A stretch of DNA of 36,262 nucleotides from Planctomycetaceae bacterium. Its GTDB lineage: Bacteria > Planctomycetota > Phycisphaerae > Phycisphaerales > SM1A02. The translations under genes and the position numbers were made by a program. The number at the start of each line of letters is the position of its first letter. Position 1 is the first letter of the stretch. The notes under the pieces are model-generated. The model did not search any database. It saw only the letters and a program-made list of their open reading frames with translations, and was not told where the DNA came from. Below are positions 20,773-29,249 of this stretch, one piece after another. The DNA is taken from the NCBI GenBank assembly GCA_027483065.1, contig JAIXVI010000298.1, positions 1 through 36,262 on the forward strand, written 5' to 3'.

Positions 20773-23283
20773 TCACGTACCCGTGGTTTCGATTGGAGCG
20801 TCGGGCGGTGGCAGCGTGCCGTCCTTTCCATCCTTTCCATCACCGCCCTCACGGCCGTCTCTGCCATCACCCTTGCCGTCTTGACCGTTTCCGCTGCCGT
20901 TGTCAGAACCTGAACCGCTGCCTTGGTTTTGGCCGTTGTTCTTGCCTTGGAGCGCGCCAACACCGCGCGGGCGAGCTTCGACCGCACCCAGACCCCCACC
21001 CTGACCGCCTCCGCCCTGATTGCCATTTCCATCGTGGCCCTGCGAAGGTCGATCTTCCTTGTCCTCCGAAGGCTTCTTTTCTTCGTTCGATTGTGTCGAA
21101 TCGCCATGACCCGGCCGCGGGCGCTCGACATCGTCCTCGGTGCGCTTCGCATCTTTCGGCCACTGCTGAACCAGGAGTTCGCGGCTTGAGACCACGCTGC
21201 GGGCAACGCGAAGTCCTGCATCCTTGTCGCCCCGCGATCGTTGCATGCGCGCGCCAGCACGGCACTGCGACACGTCATCCGATGCAGCGCCGCCGCGCAC
21301 CGATCGCACTTCGGCAGATTGGCCCATCGGACGATCATCGGGCTCGGGAATGAGTTCATCAAGGTCAAACGGATTCAAGCACCACTCGCGTGCGTTGCCA
21401 TGCATGCCTCGGAATCCGTAAGGGTTCGACGCCATACGGCCAACGTCGAGTAGGCGGTTGGCGAACTCCACCCTATTCGCCGGCTGATCCCAGTGACTCG
21501 CGTCATTCACCCGCTCCTTTTTAGGGAGCATCTCATTGGGCCACGCAAACTTGACGTCCTTTCCGAACGTGCACGCCCACTGCCACTCAAACTCGTTTGG
21601 GAATCGCAGCGCGGCCTTCGCCTTGCGCAGATAGGTTCGACACTCTTCCCACGACTTGTTCGAGATCGGCCGATCGGAGGTCCCCATCGGCTCGCCGCCG
21701 AGTTGTCTTTGCCAATCGCTCAGCGTCACCTCGCACTCACTGAGGTAGAAGGGATGCGCGATCAACACGCGATAGCCAGCATCCGAGCCAGAGTTCTCTG
21801 TAACGGTGAACTCGCCGTTCGGAACAAGGCGCATACGAAGTCCGGTTTCAAGATCCTCGACCTCCCATGGGAGCCCGGTCCGTTTCTGCGTCGCGAGCAA
21901 GCGCTCTACGAACGCTGGGTTCAGTTGATGGATCTCAGCATCCGGAGTCTCGGTCACGACCTTGACGCGCCAGTGCTCATCGAGCGCACCACCATCGTCG
22001 ACGACCACCACGCGGAGTGGCTGCGCCTCCGACGCGACGACGCGGGTGAGACCGGGAGTGATGCGGCGAATTGGTCGGAACCCGACCGCTGGATGCTCTT
22101 GATCCTTCGAGAGAAATTCGCATGACGCGACCGCGCATTCCTCGATCGGCTTGCGGTATGAACCACCGCGCACGGCCTGCTTTGGGCCGCCAAGCGCACC
22201 GAGTGGGTGCGTGCACCACTCCGCGACGTTGCCATGCACGTGATAGAGACCGAATGGGTTGGCCGGGTAGAGCGTGTTTACGCCACGTTGGTTCGCGTCA
22301 CGCGCTGCATCTCGTGCGCAGTGAATCTCCCCTAGAACAGGAAACTCGCCCATCCAGAATGATGCGCGTTTGCCGGCGCGCGCGGCGAATTCCCACTCCA
22401 CTTCGGTCGGGAGTGAAAGTCCTGCATCCGAGCAGTAGCGGCTCACCGCGTTCCACGATCGCCCTTCGGCGGGCAAGAGCGATGCACGATCGCCGCCACG
22501 GAATCGGAACCAATCGCACTCATCGACTTCACAGATCGCGATGTAGAACGGCTCAACGCGCGCGCGCTTCCCTTCCGCGCGGCCCGGAACTTCGCCGCCA
22601 GGGATGAGTCGGAAATCGATGCCCGTCTCGAGGTCGCGGACAAAGAGCGGATAGCCCCGGCCGACGAGTGCGGTCAATTCTGCCCTGAGCGCGGGTTCCA
22701 AATCATCTATGTTTCCCTGAAGTTGCGGAACGAAGACACGCCACGTCGAAGCCGGAGGATCAACGGCGCGCGCCACGTCAGAGTCGAGTCGTTCGATGAG
22801 AGTCTCACGCGCCACGCCATCGGCGAGGAGCAGCGCTTGGAACACCGACGCAAGCCTTCTGTCGGCCGCTGACAGACTTGCCTGTGGAAACAGCACGTCG
22901 AGTGCTCGGTTCCGCAAAGCCTGATCGATCCGTTCCGACTCAAGCAGCATGTTGAGCGAGGAGTCGACTGCTTCTCGCGAAAGCGCGGGCGACGATGGGA
23001 GCGAAGGCGTTGACGGCACTGCGGGTGGCGTTACGGGTGCCGATCGGAGCGCCGATGCGGGCGCCGATGCAGGCAGCGATGTTGGCGCCGACGCGAGCTG
23101 CGACGCCGGCTGCGATGTCGGCGTCGATGGAGGCGGCGCAGGCAGCGATGCGCGCAGCGACGCCGGCGGCGACGCGAGCGCCGATGCGATCGGCGATGCC
23201 TCGGCATCTTCGCGACAAGCGGTTGAGAACAGGGAAGTCACCACAATCAATGTGGTCGACACGACGAGACTTGAGCGTTGCAT
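20773..23283 (-). CDS. Lipoprotein with two tandem FGE-sulfatase (SUMF1-like) domains and a DGK/GNQ-rich C-terminal tail
   Basis: Lipobox FSTAC. Domain 1: LPTEVEWEFAARAG...NPFGLYHVHGNVAEWC...AVRGGSYRK...VGFRPIRR. Domain 2: FPNEFEWQWACTFG...NPYGFRGMHGNAREWC...SVRGGAASDDVSQCRAGAR...GLRVAR. ATG 23283. Confidence 0.88.
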   Translation of the reverse strand: MQRSSLVVSTTLIVVTSLFSTACREDAEASPIASALASPPASLRASLPAPPPSTPTSQPASQLASAPTSLPASAPASALRSAPVTPPAVPSTPSLPSSPALSREAVDSSLNMLLESERIDQALRNRALDVLFPQASLSAADRRLASVFQALLLADGVARETLIERLDSDVARAVDPPASTWRVFVPQLQGNIDDLEPALRAELTALVGRGYPLFVRDLETGIDFRLIPGGEVPGRAEGKRARVEPFYIAICEVDECDWFRFRGGDRASLLPAEGRSWNAVSRYCSDAGLSLPTEVEWEFAARAGKRASFWMGEFPVLGEIHCARDAARDANQRGVNTLYPANPFGLYHVHGNVAEWCTHPLGALGGPKQAVRGGSYRKPIEECAVASCEFLSKDQEHPAVGFRPIRRITPGLTRVVASEAQPLRVVVVDDGGALDEHWRVKVVTETPDAEIHQLNPAFVERLLATQKRTGLPWEVEDLETGLRMRLVPNGEFTVTENSGSDAGYRVLIAHPFYLSECEVTLSDWQRQLGGEPMGTSDRPISNKSWEECRTYLRKAKAALRFPNEFEWQWACTFGKDVKFAWPNEMLPKKERVNDASHWDQPANRVEFANRLLDVGRMASNPYGFRGMHGNAREWCLNPFDLDELIPEPDDRPMGQSAEVRSVRGGAASDDVSQCRAGARMQRSRGDKDAGLRVARSVVSSRELLVQQWPKDAKRTEDDVERPRPGHGDSTQSNEEKKPSEDKEDRPSQGHDGNGNQGGGGQGGGLGAVEARPRGVGALQGKNNGQNQGSGSGSDNGSGNGQDGKGDGRDGREGGDGKDGKDGTLPPPDAPIETTGT
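23038..23200. repeat. Degenerate 12-bp tandem repeat encoding S-x-x-A units
   Basis: gcgccgatgcgg/gcgccgatgcag/gcagcgatgttg/gcgccgacgcga... ; on the minus strand ...SALASPPASLRASLPA...SQPASQLASAPTSLPASAPASALR. Confidence 0.8.
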
Positions 23284-23635
23284 CAAAGCGATGACGCTCG
23301 CCCCGCGACCAGCGCAGGACATGCCAAAACGTTGCACGATGTGCAGTCCTCAGTGAAACACTGAAGGTCCGCGAGAAGAAATGGCCGCGGCAAGTCGTGC
23401 AGCGCAACAACACGGAAGGCGCGGCGCACGCGGGTGGCCTCGTGAGCTCCGCCCCGCGAAATGCGTACGGCGGACCAATGAGCGGAGGGACTCAGCCGTA
23501 GACATCATGCGTGATCCGCGAGAACGTCGGAACCGCATGGCATTCAAATTTCAACAAAAAGTTGATTTGGCGACGAGCGCTGTTCAACCGCACGAGGATT
23601 TTCCCTCGGAAGCGGCTTCTACCCCGAGATCGCCT

Positions 23636-25789
23636 TCACTCAAAGAGCGCCGCGCGCTCGCCGCGATCGATGAGCCGCTTGCCCGAGAGCCCGCGCCCGT
23701 GCGCATCGAGGTAGCGCCCAATCGCCATCGTTGGGAAGTACAGGCGGTACAAGTGGTAACGGAGGTAGAAGATCTTCGGAAACCCAGTACCGGTGTACTC
23801 GGTTTCGCGCCAACTTCCCGCAGGGTCACCGTCCGGGTTTGAGAGCGGATCGGCGGCGGCGAGCGTGTCGAGTTGCGTTCGGCAGAGCCAATCGATCGCG
23901 CGCTTGAGATCGGGGTCTTCCGCGCCGAACACTTCCTGCAACACCATGGCCGCCCACGCGGTTTGGCTTGCGGTCGAAGGCCCCTGCCCACGCAGCGATG
24001 GGTCTTCGTACGTGGCGGCGCTTTCACCGAAACTGCCGTCTGGCTTTTGGATCGACTTCATCCAGCGGCCCGCACGTTGAATCCACTCTTCGTTGCGCGA
24101 GACACCGCAACGAATCGGACCGATCACCGCTTGCCACGTTCCGTAGATGTAGTTGACACCCCAGCGACCAAAGAAGGGTCCGTCAGGCTCCTGTCGCGCG
24201 CGAATGAACGCGAGTGCCGCACGAATGGATGGATGATCCTTCGTGAAGCCGTGCCACGAAAGGCACTCAAGCACACGCCCGGTTATGTCGGGGCACGACG
24301 GATCTTGCATCGCGTTATGGTCGGCGAACGGCACGTACTCGAGGATGCGACGATCGCGCGTGCGATCGAACGCCGCCCAACCGCCATCATCATTCTGCAT
24401 CGCGAGAATCCAACGCACTCCGCGCTCTGCGGCAGCAATCGTCTCAGCTCGCGCCTGCGTTGATTCTTCGGAGGACGCCGCGCAACCCCGCGCGACGCGC
24501 GCGAGCGCCATCGCAACCATCGCGCTGTCGTCCGAGTCTGGGTAGTACGAATTCGCGTATTCGAAGTACCAACCGCTCGGCGTCACTGCGCCATCGACGT
24601 TCGCTTGCCAATCGCCCGCGAAGCGACACTCACGCGCGACAAGCCACGACGCCGCACGCGCGGCGGCTTCGTCATCCATCGTGTAACCGCAGTCGGCGAG
24701 GGCGTAGAGCGCGATGCCCGTATCCCAAACCGGCGAAAAACACGGCTGAATACGAATCGGCGCGTCGTTCCCTGCGCCAAGTGGCACGAAGAATGCATCG
24801 AGCTCGCGCTCCGCACGCTCAACGAGCGGATGCGAGCGTTCATATCCAAGCGCGTACAGCACGATTTGCCAATACACCATCGACGGGAAGATCGCACCGA
24901 CGCCATCCGTGCGCCCGGGGCCATCCTGTCCAGCGCGCGATGCAATCCAGTCAAACGCGCGATCGATCGCGGCCTGACGCCACGGAGTTCCGCCAACATC
25001 GTGCAACTTCTTGAGGAGACGATCGACCTTCAGGAAGAACTTCTTCCAACGCGCGGGCGCGTCGTTCGTCGGCTTCAGCACGTGGCGCGCATCTTGATCG
25101 AGGAAGAGTTCGCCGATGCCAAGCGCCGCTGGCACTTCACGCGTCGATCGCTTCGTCGCAACGATGGAAAGCGGAAGAATCATCACTCGACTCCACGCGC
25201 TTACCTTCTCCAAGTGAAAGTAGAACGCACGTGGAAAGAAGATGATTTCCGGCGGAATCGCGGGAACTGCGTTCCACGAAACCTGCCCAAGTGCAGCGAG
25301 GTAGAAATTCGTAAACGAGTTGCACTTCTCAGCGCCACCGAGATGACGAATGAGCGCGCGCGCTTTCTTCATGTGCGGCGCGTCGGGTGAGTCGCCAAAG
25401 AGTTTGAGCGTGAAGTATGCCTTGACGCACGCCGAGATGTCCGACTTCGAGTTTGGGTACGGCCCCCAACCACCATCCTCGCGCTGCTGCGAACGGAGAT
25501 ATCCAAGGATGCGCTGCAAGGTCTCCGGACCGCGACCATCGACAAGAGGCTGCGCCTCCTGACCGAGGATCCACTTCATCAGGAGATACTCGCTCTGCAA
25601 GATCGAGTCGCCCTCGAGTTCCGCGCACCAGTGACCGTCGCGCTTTTGGAGCGACTTCAATGCGCCGACGGCACGCACGAGGTGCTGCTCAACATCGGCG
25701 TGCGAAAGAGGCGCGGCGCGATGCGACGACTCGACGCGGCTCGCTGCGGCAGCGAAACTCGGCTGTGGCGTGTGCGGAACTTCTCGCAT
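23636..25789 (-). CDS. shc: Squalene-hopene cyclase
   Basis: QW-type motifs (QREDGGWGPY, QNDDGGWAAFD, QKPDGSFGES), SYYPDSDDSAMVAMAL (DxDD motif), CSWHGFTKDHPSIRAALAFIRARQEPDGPFFGRWGVNYIYGTW. Start ATG 25789. Confidence 0.93.
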   Translation of the reverse strand: MREVPHTPQPSFAAAASRVESSHRAAPLSHADVEQHLVRAVGALKSLQKRDGHWCAELEGDSILQSEYLLMKWILGQEAQPLVDGRGPETLQRILGYLRSQQREDGGWGPYPNSKSDISACVKAYFTLKLFGDSPDAPHMKKARALIRHLGGAEKCNSFTNFYLAALGQVSWNAVPAIPPEIIFFPRAFYFHLEKVSAWSRVMILPLSIVATKRSTREVPAALGIGELFLDQDARHVLKPTNDAPARWKKFFLKVDRLLKKLHDVGGTPWRQAAIDRAFDWIASRAGQDGPGRTDGVGAIFPSMVYWQIVLYALGYERSHPLVERAERELDAFFVPLGAGNDAPIRIQPCFSPVWDTGIALYALADCGYTMDDEAAARAASWLVARECRFAGDWQANVDGAVTPSGWYFEYANSYYPDSDDSAMVAMALARVARGCAASSEESTQARAETIAAAERGVRWILAMQNDDGGWAAFDRTRDRRILEYVPFADHNAMQDPSCPDITGRVLECLSWHGFTKDHPSIRAALAFIRARQEPDGPFFGRWGVNYIYGTWQAVIGPIRCGVSRNEEWIQRAGRWMKSIQKPDGSFGESAATYEDPSLRGQGPSTASQTAWAAMVLQEVFGAEDPDLKRAIDWLCRTQLDTLAAADPLSNPDGDPAGSWRETEYTGTGFPKIFYLRYHLYRLYFPTMAIGRYLDAHGRGLSGKRLIDRGERAALFE

Positions 25790-25952
25790 TGGGGTACTCA
25801 GGGACGGAGGGTCGATGGTAACGCGCGGCCGCCGCTGCCGATGCGCGGTTTTGCGCGATTCGCGCGAGCGCGCGAGAGAGTGGGTTGCGAGTGCGCCAAC
25901 GCGAGCGCGGAGCGAGAGCGAAGCGCAAGAGGATGACACGCGGCTGCGCAAG

Positions 25953-26088
25953 ACGTCTCGTGTGGCATCACCTCTGGTGATGGCAAGACGTAGAAAGGAG
26001 GATTGCCCCGACGATTTCGCAAATCCACGGTTTACGGCCACGCAAGCCACTACCCCTGCTTCGCAGGGGGTAGTGCCACACGAGACGT
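25953..26088. other. Structured intergenic element bounded by a 15-bp perfect inverted repeat
   Basis: ACGTCTCGTGTGGCA (25953-25967) and TGCCACACGAGACGT (26074-26088), with internal hairpins CATCACC-TCT-GGTGATG (25966-25982) and CACTACCCCTGC-TTC-GCAGGGGGTAGTG (26048-26075). Confidence 0.75.
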
Positions 26089-26158
26089 TCGTCGACCCCC
26101 ACGTCTACCGCTCAGGCTTCGCTGCGCTCCGCCTTCGGCAAGGTCCCATGTCATCCAC

Positions 26159-26371
26159 GCCAAAGCGAGCGAGAGCGGGCACCTGAAGCGAAGCTTCAGC
26201 AGCCCGCCAGTCGCGAGCGCTCAAACCACGTCGCGAGCGCCGAACCAACGCATCTCGGCCCGACGCGATTCACTCGCGGCGAGGCCGACGAAAGCGAGCG
26301 AAAGCGGCGGACGCGGCGAAGCCGCCCCGCCGCCAGTCGCGAGCGCTCAAACCACGTCGCGAGCGCTCAAA
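26159..26371. repeat. Dispersed hairpin-bearing intergenic repeat, site 2 (two units about 126 bp apart)
   Basis: CCGCCAGTCGCGAGCGCTCAAACCACGTCGCGAGCGC occurs at 26204-26240 and 26330-26366; each copy is preceded by aaagcgagcgRaagcgg and a GAA-loop hairpin. Confidence 0.8.
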
Positions 26372-27611
26372 ACTTATCCAACTCCCGAATCGGCACCGGC
26401 CGACGTTCGCGCGCGCTGCGGATCGCCGCTTCGAGCACGCACTGCGTCTTCAGCGCATCTTCAAAGTCCGGCATCGAAACCACCGGCGACCCGCCCGCCA
26501 CCATCGCGGAGATATCCGCGGCTTGGCTGATGAATCCGTGTTCGTAGCCAATCAAGTGCGCAGCGGGCCAGTAGTGACCGGCGTACGGATGCGATCCGTC
26601 GGTGCACATGATGCGGCTCCATCCACGCAACTTTGGATCGAGCGTGTGATCCCACCACTGCAGTTCGTTCATCCGCTCGAAATCGAACTTGAGCGAACCC
26701 TTCTCGCCGTTGATCTCGATGTTGTTGCGGTTCTGATTGCCGGTCGCCAAGCGCGTCGCTTCGAAACTCGCGACAGCGCCCTGCTTGAATCGCGCCAAGA
26801 AAAGCACCGCGTCATCGACCGTCGATTTGCCCGATTTCTTGCCGGAAGACGCGCCTTTCGCGCCCTTCCCTGAGATCTCGCCGCCAGCGTTTGCAACAAC
26901 TGCGCGCTCTTTCACGAACGTCTCTTCGATCGAACCAACGACTTCTGTGATTTCGTCGCCCGTGATGAATCGCGCCATATCGATGATGTGCGCGTTGAGA
27001 TCGCCGTGTGCGCCAGAACCCGCGAGATCACCTTGGAATCGCCACAAAAGCGGCGTGTCGGGCCCGCCCCAATCTTGGAGGTAACTCGCGCGCACGTGGA
27101 AGATGCGACCGAGGCGCCCTTCCTTCACCATGCGATGCGCAAGCGCGACCGCGGGGCAGCGGCGATAGTTGTACCAAACGAAGGTGCGCACACCCTTCTT
27201 CGCAGCGGCGCGCGCAGCGAGCACCATCTTCTTCGCATCAGCAAGCGTGCCTGCGAGTGGTTTCTCACACGCAACGTGCTTACCCGCCTCGAGGCACGCG
27301 ATGGACATCTCGGCGTGCAAGTGATTCGGCGTGGAAACGTCGACGAGTTCGACGTCGGGGTTCGTCAGAATGTCGCGCCAGTTCGTGGTCGCGTGTTCCC
27401 ATCCCCACTTCGCAGCGAAGGCGTTCGTCTCATCGGGATTGCGACCTGCGACGACCTTCATCGCGGGCGGACGGCGCAATTCAAAGAACTGCGCGCACTT
27501 CCCCCACGCCGTTGAGTGTGCACGACCCATGAACTTCGTTCCAATGAGCGCGACGCCGATTGGACCGGTGGTCTGCGTACGGACAGTCTTCTCGCGATCG
27601 TTCTTCGCCAT
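26367..27611 (-). CDS. Gfo/Idh/MocA-family oxidoreductase
   Basis: GVALIGTKFMGRAHSTAW, DVELVDVSTPNHLHAEMSIACLEAGKHVACEKPLAGTLADAKKM, DLAGSGAHGDLNAHIIDMARFI. ATG 27611. Confidence 0.9.
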   Translation of the reverse strand: MAKNDREKTVRTQTTGPIGVALIGTKFMGRAHSTAWGKCAQFFELRRPPAMKVVAGRNPDETNAFAAKWGWEHATTNWRDILTNPDVELVDVSTPNHLHAEMSIACLEAGKHVACEKPLAGTLADAKKMVLAARAAAKKGVRTFVWYNYRRCPAVALAHRMVKEGRLGRIFHVRASYLQDWGGPDTPLLWRFQGDLAGSGAHGDLNAHIIDMARFITGDEITEVVGSIEETFVKERAVVANAGGEISGKGAKGASSGKKSGKSTVDDAVLFLARFKQGAVASFEATRLATGNQNRNNIEINGEKGSLKFDFERMNELQWWDHTLDPKLRGWSRIMCTDGSHPYAGHYWPAAHLIGYEHGFISQAADISAMVAGGSPVVSMPDFEDALKTQCVLEAAIRSARERRPVPIRELDKF

Positions 27612-27717
27612 GGTTTGATCCTCGCAACCGTGCGCGCGGCGGTTCGCTGCATCTTCCTCGCACGGGACCGATATGCTACCGCCCCGCGTGCCACCTTCGG
27701 CCGCGTCAGGAGCCGAC

Positions 27718-29088
27718 ATGCACGAATCGACCCCCTCTCGAGAACTCACCTCTCCGACCCACACCGCCTCGATGGCAGGCGATCCGGGGGCCACGTCGGG
27801 CTCGCACGCTGAAATCGCGCTCCTTCGACAGGAAGTCGCTCGCTTGCGCGGCGAAACGCGGTTTGCGCGCGTCCTTGGCGGGCTCGCTGCGGCAGCACTG
27901 GGCATCGGCCTCCTCGCGATGCGCGACCCGCAAGCCGCCACGGTCATTCAGACGAAGCGCCTTGAAATCGTCGACGAAAAGGGTCGTGTGACGATGGTCG
28001 CCACGTCGACGCCGCAAGGTGGCCGACTCGATCTTTGGGATGCGTCGGGCTCGAACACTGCGCGCCTCGGCGCAAACGATCTCGGCGGCGACTTCATTCT
28101 CTGGAACCGCGAAGGAAAGCCGGTCTTCGGAGCCTACGCGCAGATGAATGGCGGCCGCGCGGAGATCGGTACCTCGCTCGGCCGCGTCGGCGCGGTTGTC
28201 GAAGCGGGTCCGAACGGTGGACGCACGAGTCTTTACGATCCGAACGGCGATCCTGTGGTCGCGGCGGGCGCCTTCACCTCCGGCGGCGCGATTCGCGTGG
28301 CCGATGCGAAGAATGCTGATGCCGTCCTGATCGAAGCGACTGAAACAGGCGGCGGTGTCAGCGTGACGGCTCCTGATGGAGCTGTGTTCGGCCGACTTCG
28401 TGCAGGCGAAACCGGCGGCGAATTCGATCTCGCGTCGAAGTCAGGCGCGAATCGCGTCAACGCGAGTGCCAAGGACAGCGACGCTGCGGTCATCGCGCTT
28501 GGCGCCGCTGGCTCGAGCAAAATCGGTGGATCAAAGGTTGGCGGCGGTATCGACCTCCTCAACGAAAAGGGCGATCGGATCGTCTCGCTCGAATCGAACG
28601 AAGGCGGCGGACTGCTTGTGTGCCGCGCAGGTGGCGAGCGACCGGTTGCGTCGCTTGGCGCGAGTTCAAGCGGTACGCGCGGCGGCTTGCTGCAGGTCTA
28701 CAACGCGCAACAGAGCCCCGTCTTCGCCGCGGCTGTCACGAGCGACGGCGCCGGACGTCTCGCGATCGGCACCGCTGGTGGCGTCGCAACGCTCACCGCA
28801 GAAGCAGGCAAAGAAGATGGCGCCAGCATCAGCCTCGTCCGTGGCGGGAAGCGCGCACTCGCGTTCGTTGCTGCTGCGAATGGCGGCTTGATGAACATCT
28901 TCAGCGCGGCGGGTGCGCCGTCGGTTGTCGCCGGAAACGCCGATGATGCAAGTGGCGGCGTCGTACTACTTCGTTCTGCGGAAGGAAAGGACCTCGCGCT
29001 CTTGGGTGTTGACGACAAGGGCGGCGGCAACGTCGTCCTCTTCAACAAGGACGCGACCGAGCGCAAGACGCTCGCAGGTCCGCGCTGA
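27718..29088 (+). CDS. Membrane-anchored protein built of about 15 degenerate 22-24 aa GG/D-G repeats
   Basis: AGGAG upstream of ATG 27718; single TM VLGGLAAAALGIGLLAM; TVIQTKRLEIVDEKGRVTMVATST, then repeats such as GGRLDLWDASGSNTARLGANDL / GGDFILWNREGKPVFGAYAQMN / GGRAEIGTSLGRVGAVVEAGPN / GGRTSLYDPNGDPVVAAGAFTS. Confidence 0.85.
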   Translation: MHESTPSRELTSPTHTASMAGDPGATSGSHAEIALLRQEVARLRGETRFARVLGGLAAAALGIGLLAMRDPQAATVIQTKRLEIVDEKGRVTMVATSTPQGGRLDLWDASGSNTARLGANDLGGDFILWNREGKPVFGAYAQMNGGRAEIGTSLGRVGAVVEAGPNGGRTSLYDPNGDPVVAAGAFTSGGAIRVADAKNADAVLIEATETGGGVSVTAPDGAVFGRLRAGETGGEFDLASKSGANRVNASAKDSDAAVIALGAAGSSKIGGSKVGGGIDLLNEKGDRIVSLESNEGGGLLVCRAGGERPVASLGASSSGTRGGLLQVYNAQQSPVFAAAVTSDGAGRLAIGTAGGVATLTAEAGKEDGASISLVRGGKRALAFVAAANGGLMNIFSAAGAPSVVAGNADDASGGVVLLRSAEGKDLALLGVDDKGGGNVVLFNKDATERKTLAGPR

Positions 29089-29249
29089 CGTTGAGGTTGA
29101 CGTCGCATTCGACGTGGCTGCGGCACGCACGCTCTGACGTCGCGTGCGCGGTACGCAAACCATTTTGAAGAAAACTCGAGCGCGCGATTTTCGCGCGGAA
29201 GAAATGCCAACTTTCGCGAAGTGTGGTCGCGCGGCGTTACGCTGCTCTC

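Noticed and set aside
20773-23283. Diversity-generating retroelement target (FGE/C-type-lectin-like domain)
   Set aside because: No reverse transcriptase, template repeat or avd-like gene in the window.
22949-23356. Plus-strand ORF with GADAGSDVGADASCDAG repeats, resembling a Ca-binding Asp-rich repeat protein
   Set aside because: It is the other-strand reading of the 12-bp repeat in the FGE lipoprotein stalk.
23340-23630. Possible tRNA or ncRNA in the gap between the FGE gene and shc
   Set aside because: No acceptor/T-loop pattern found; only a weak CAAC-AAAAA-GTTG hairpin.
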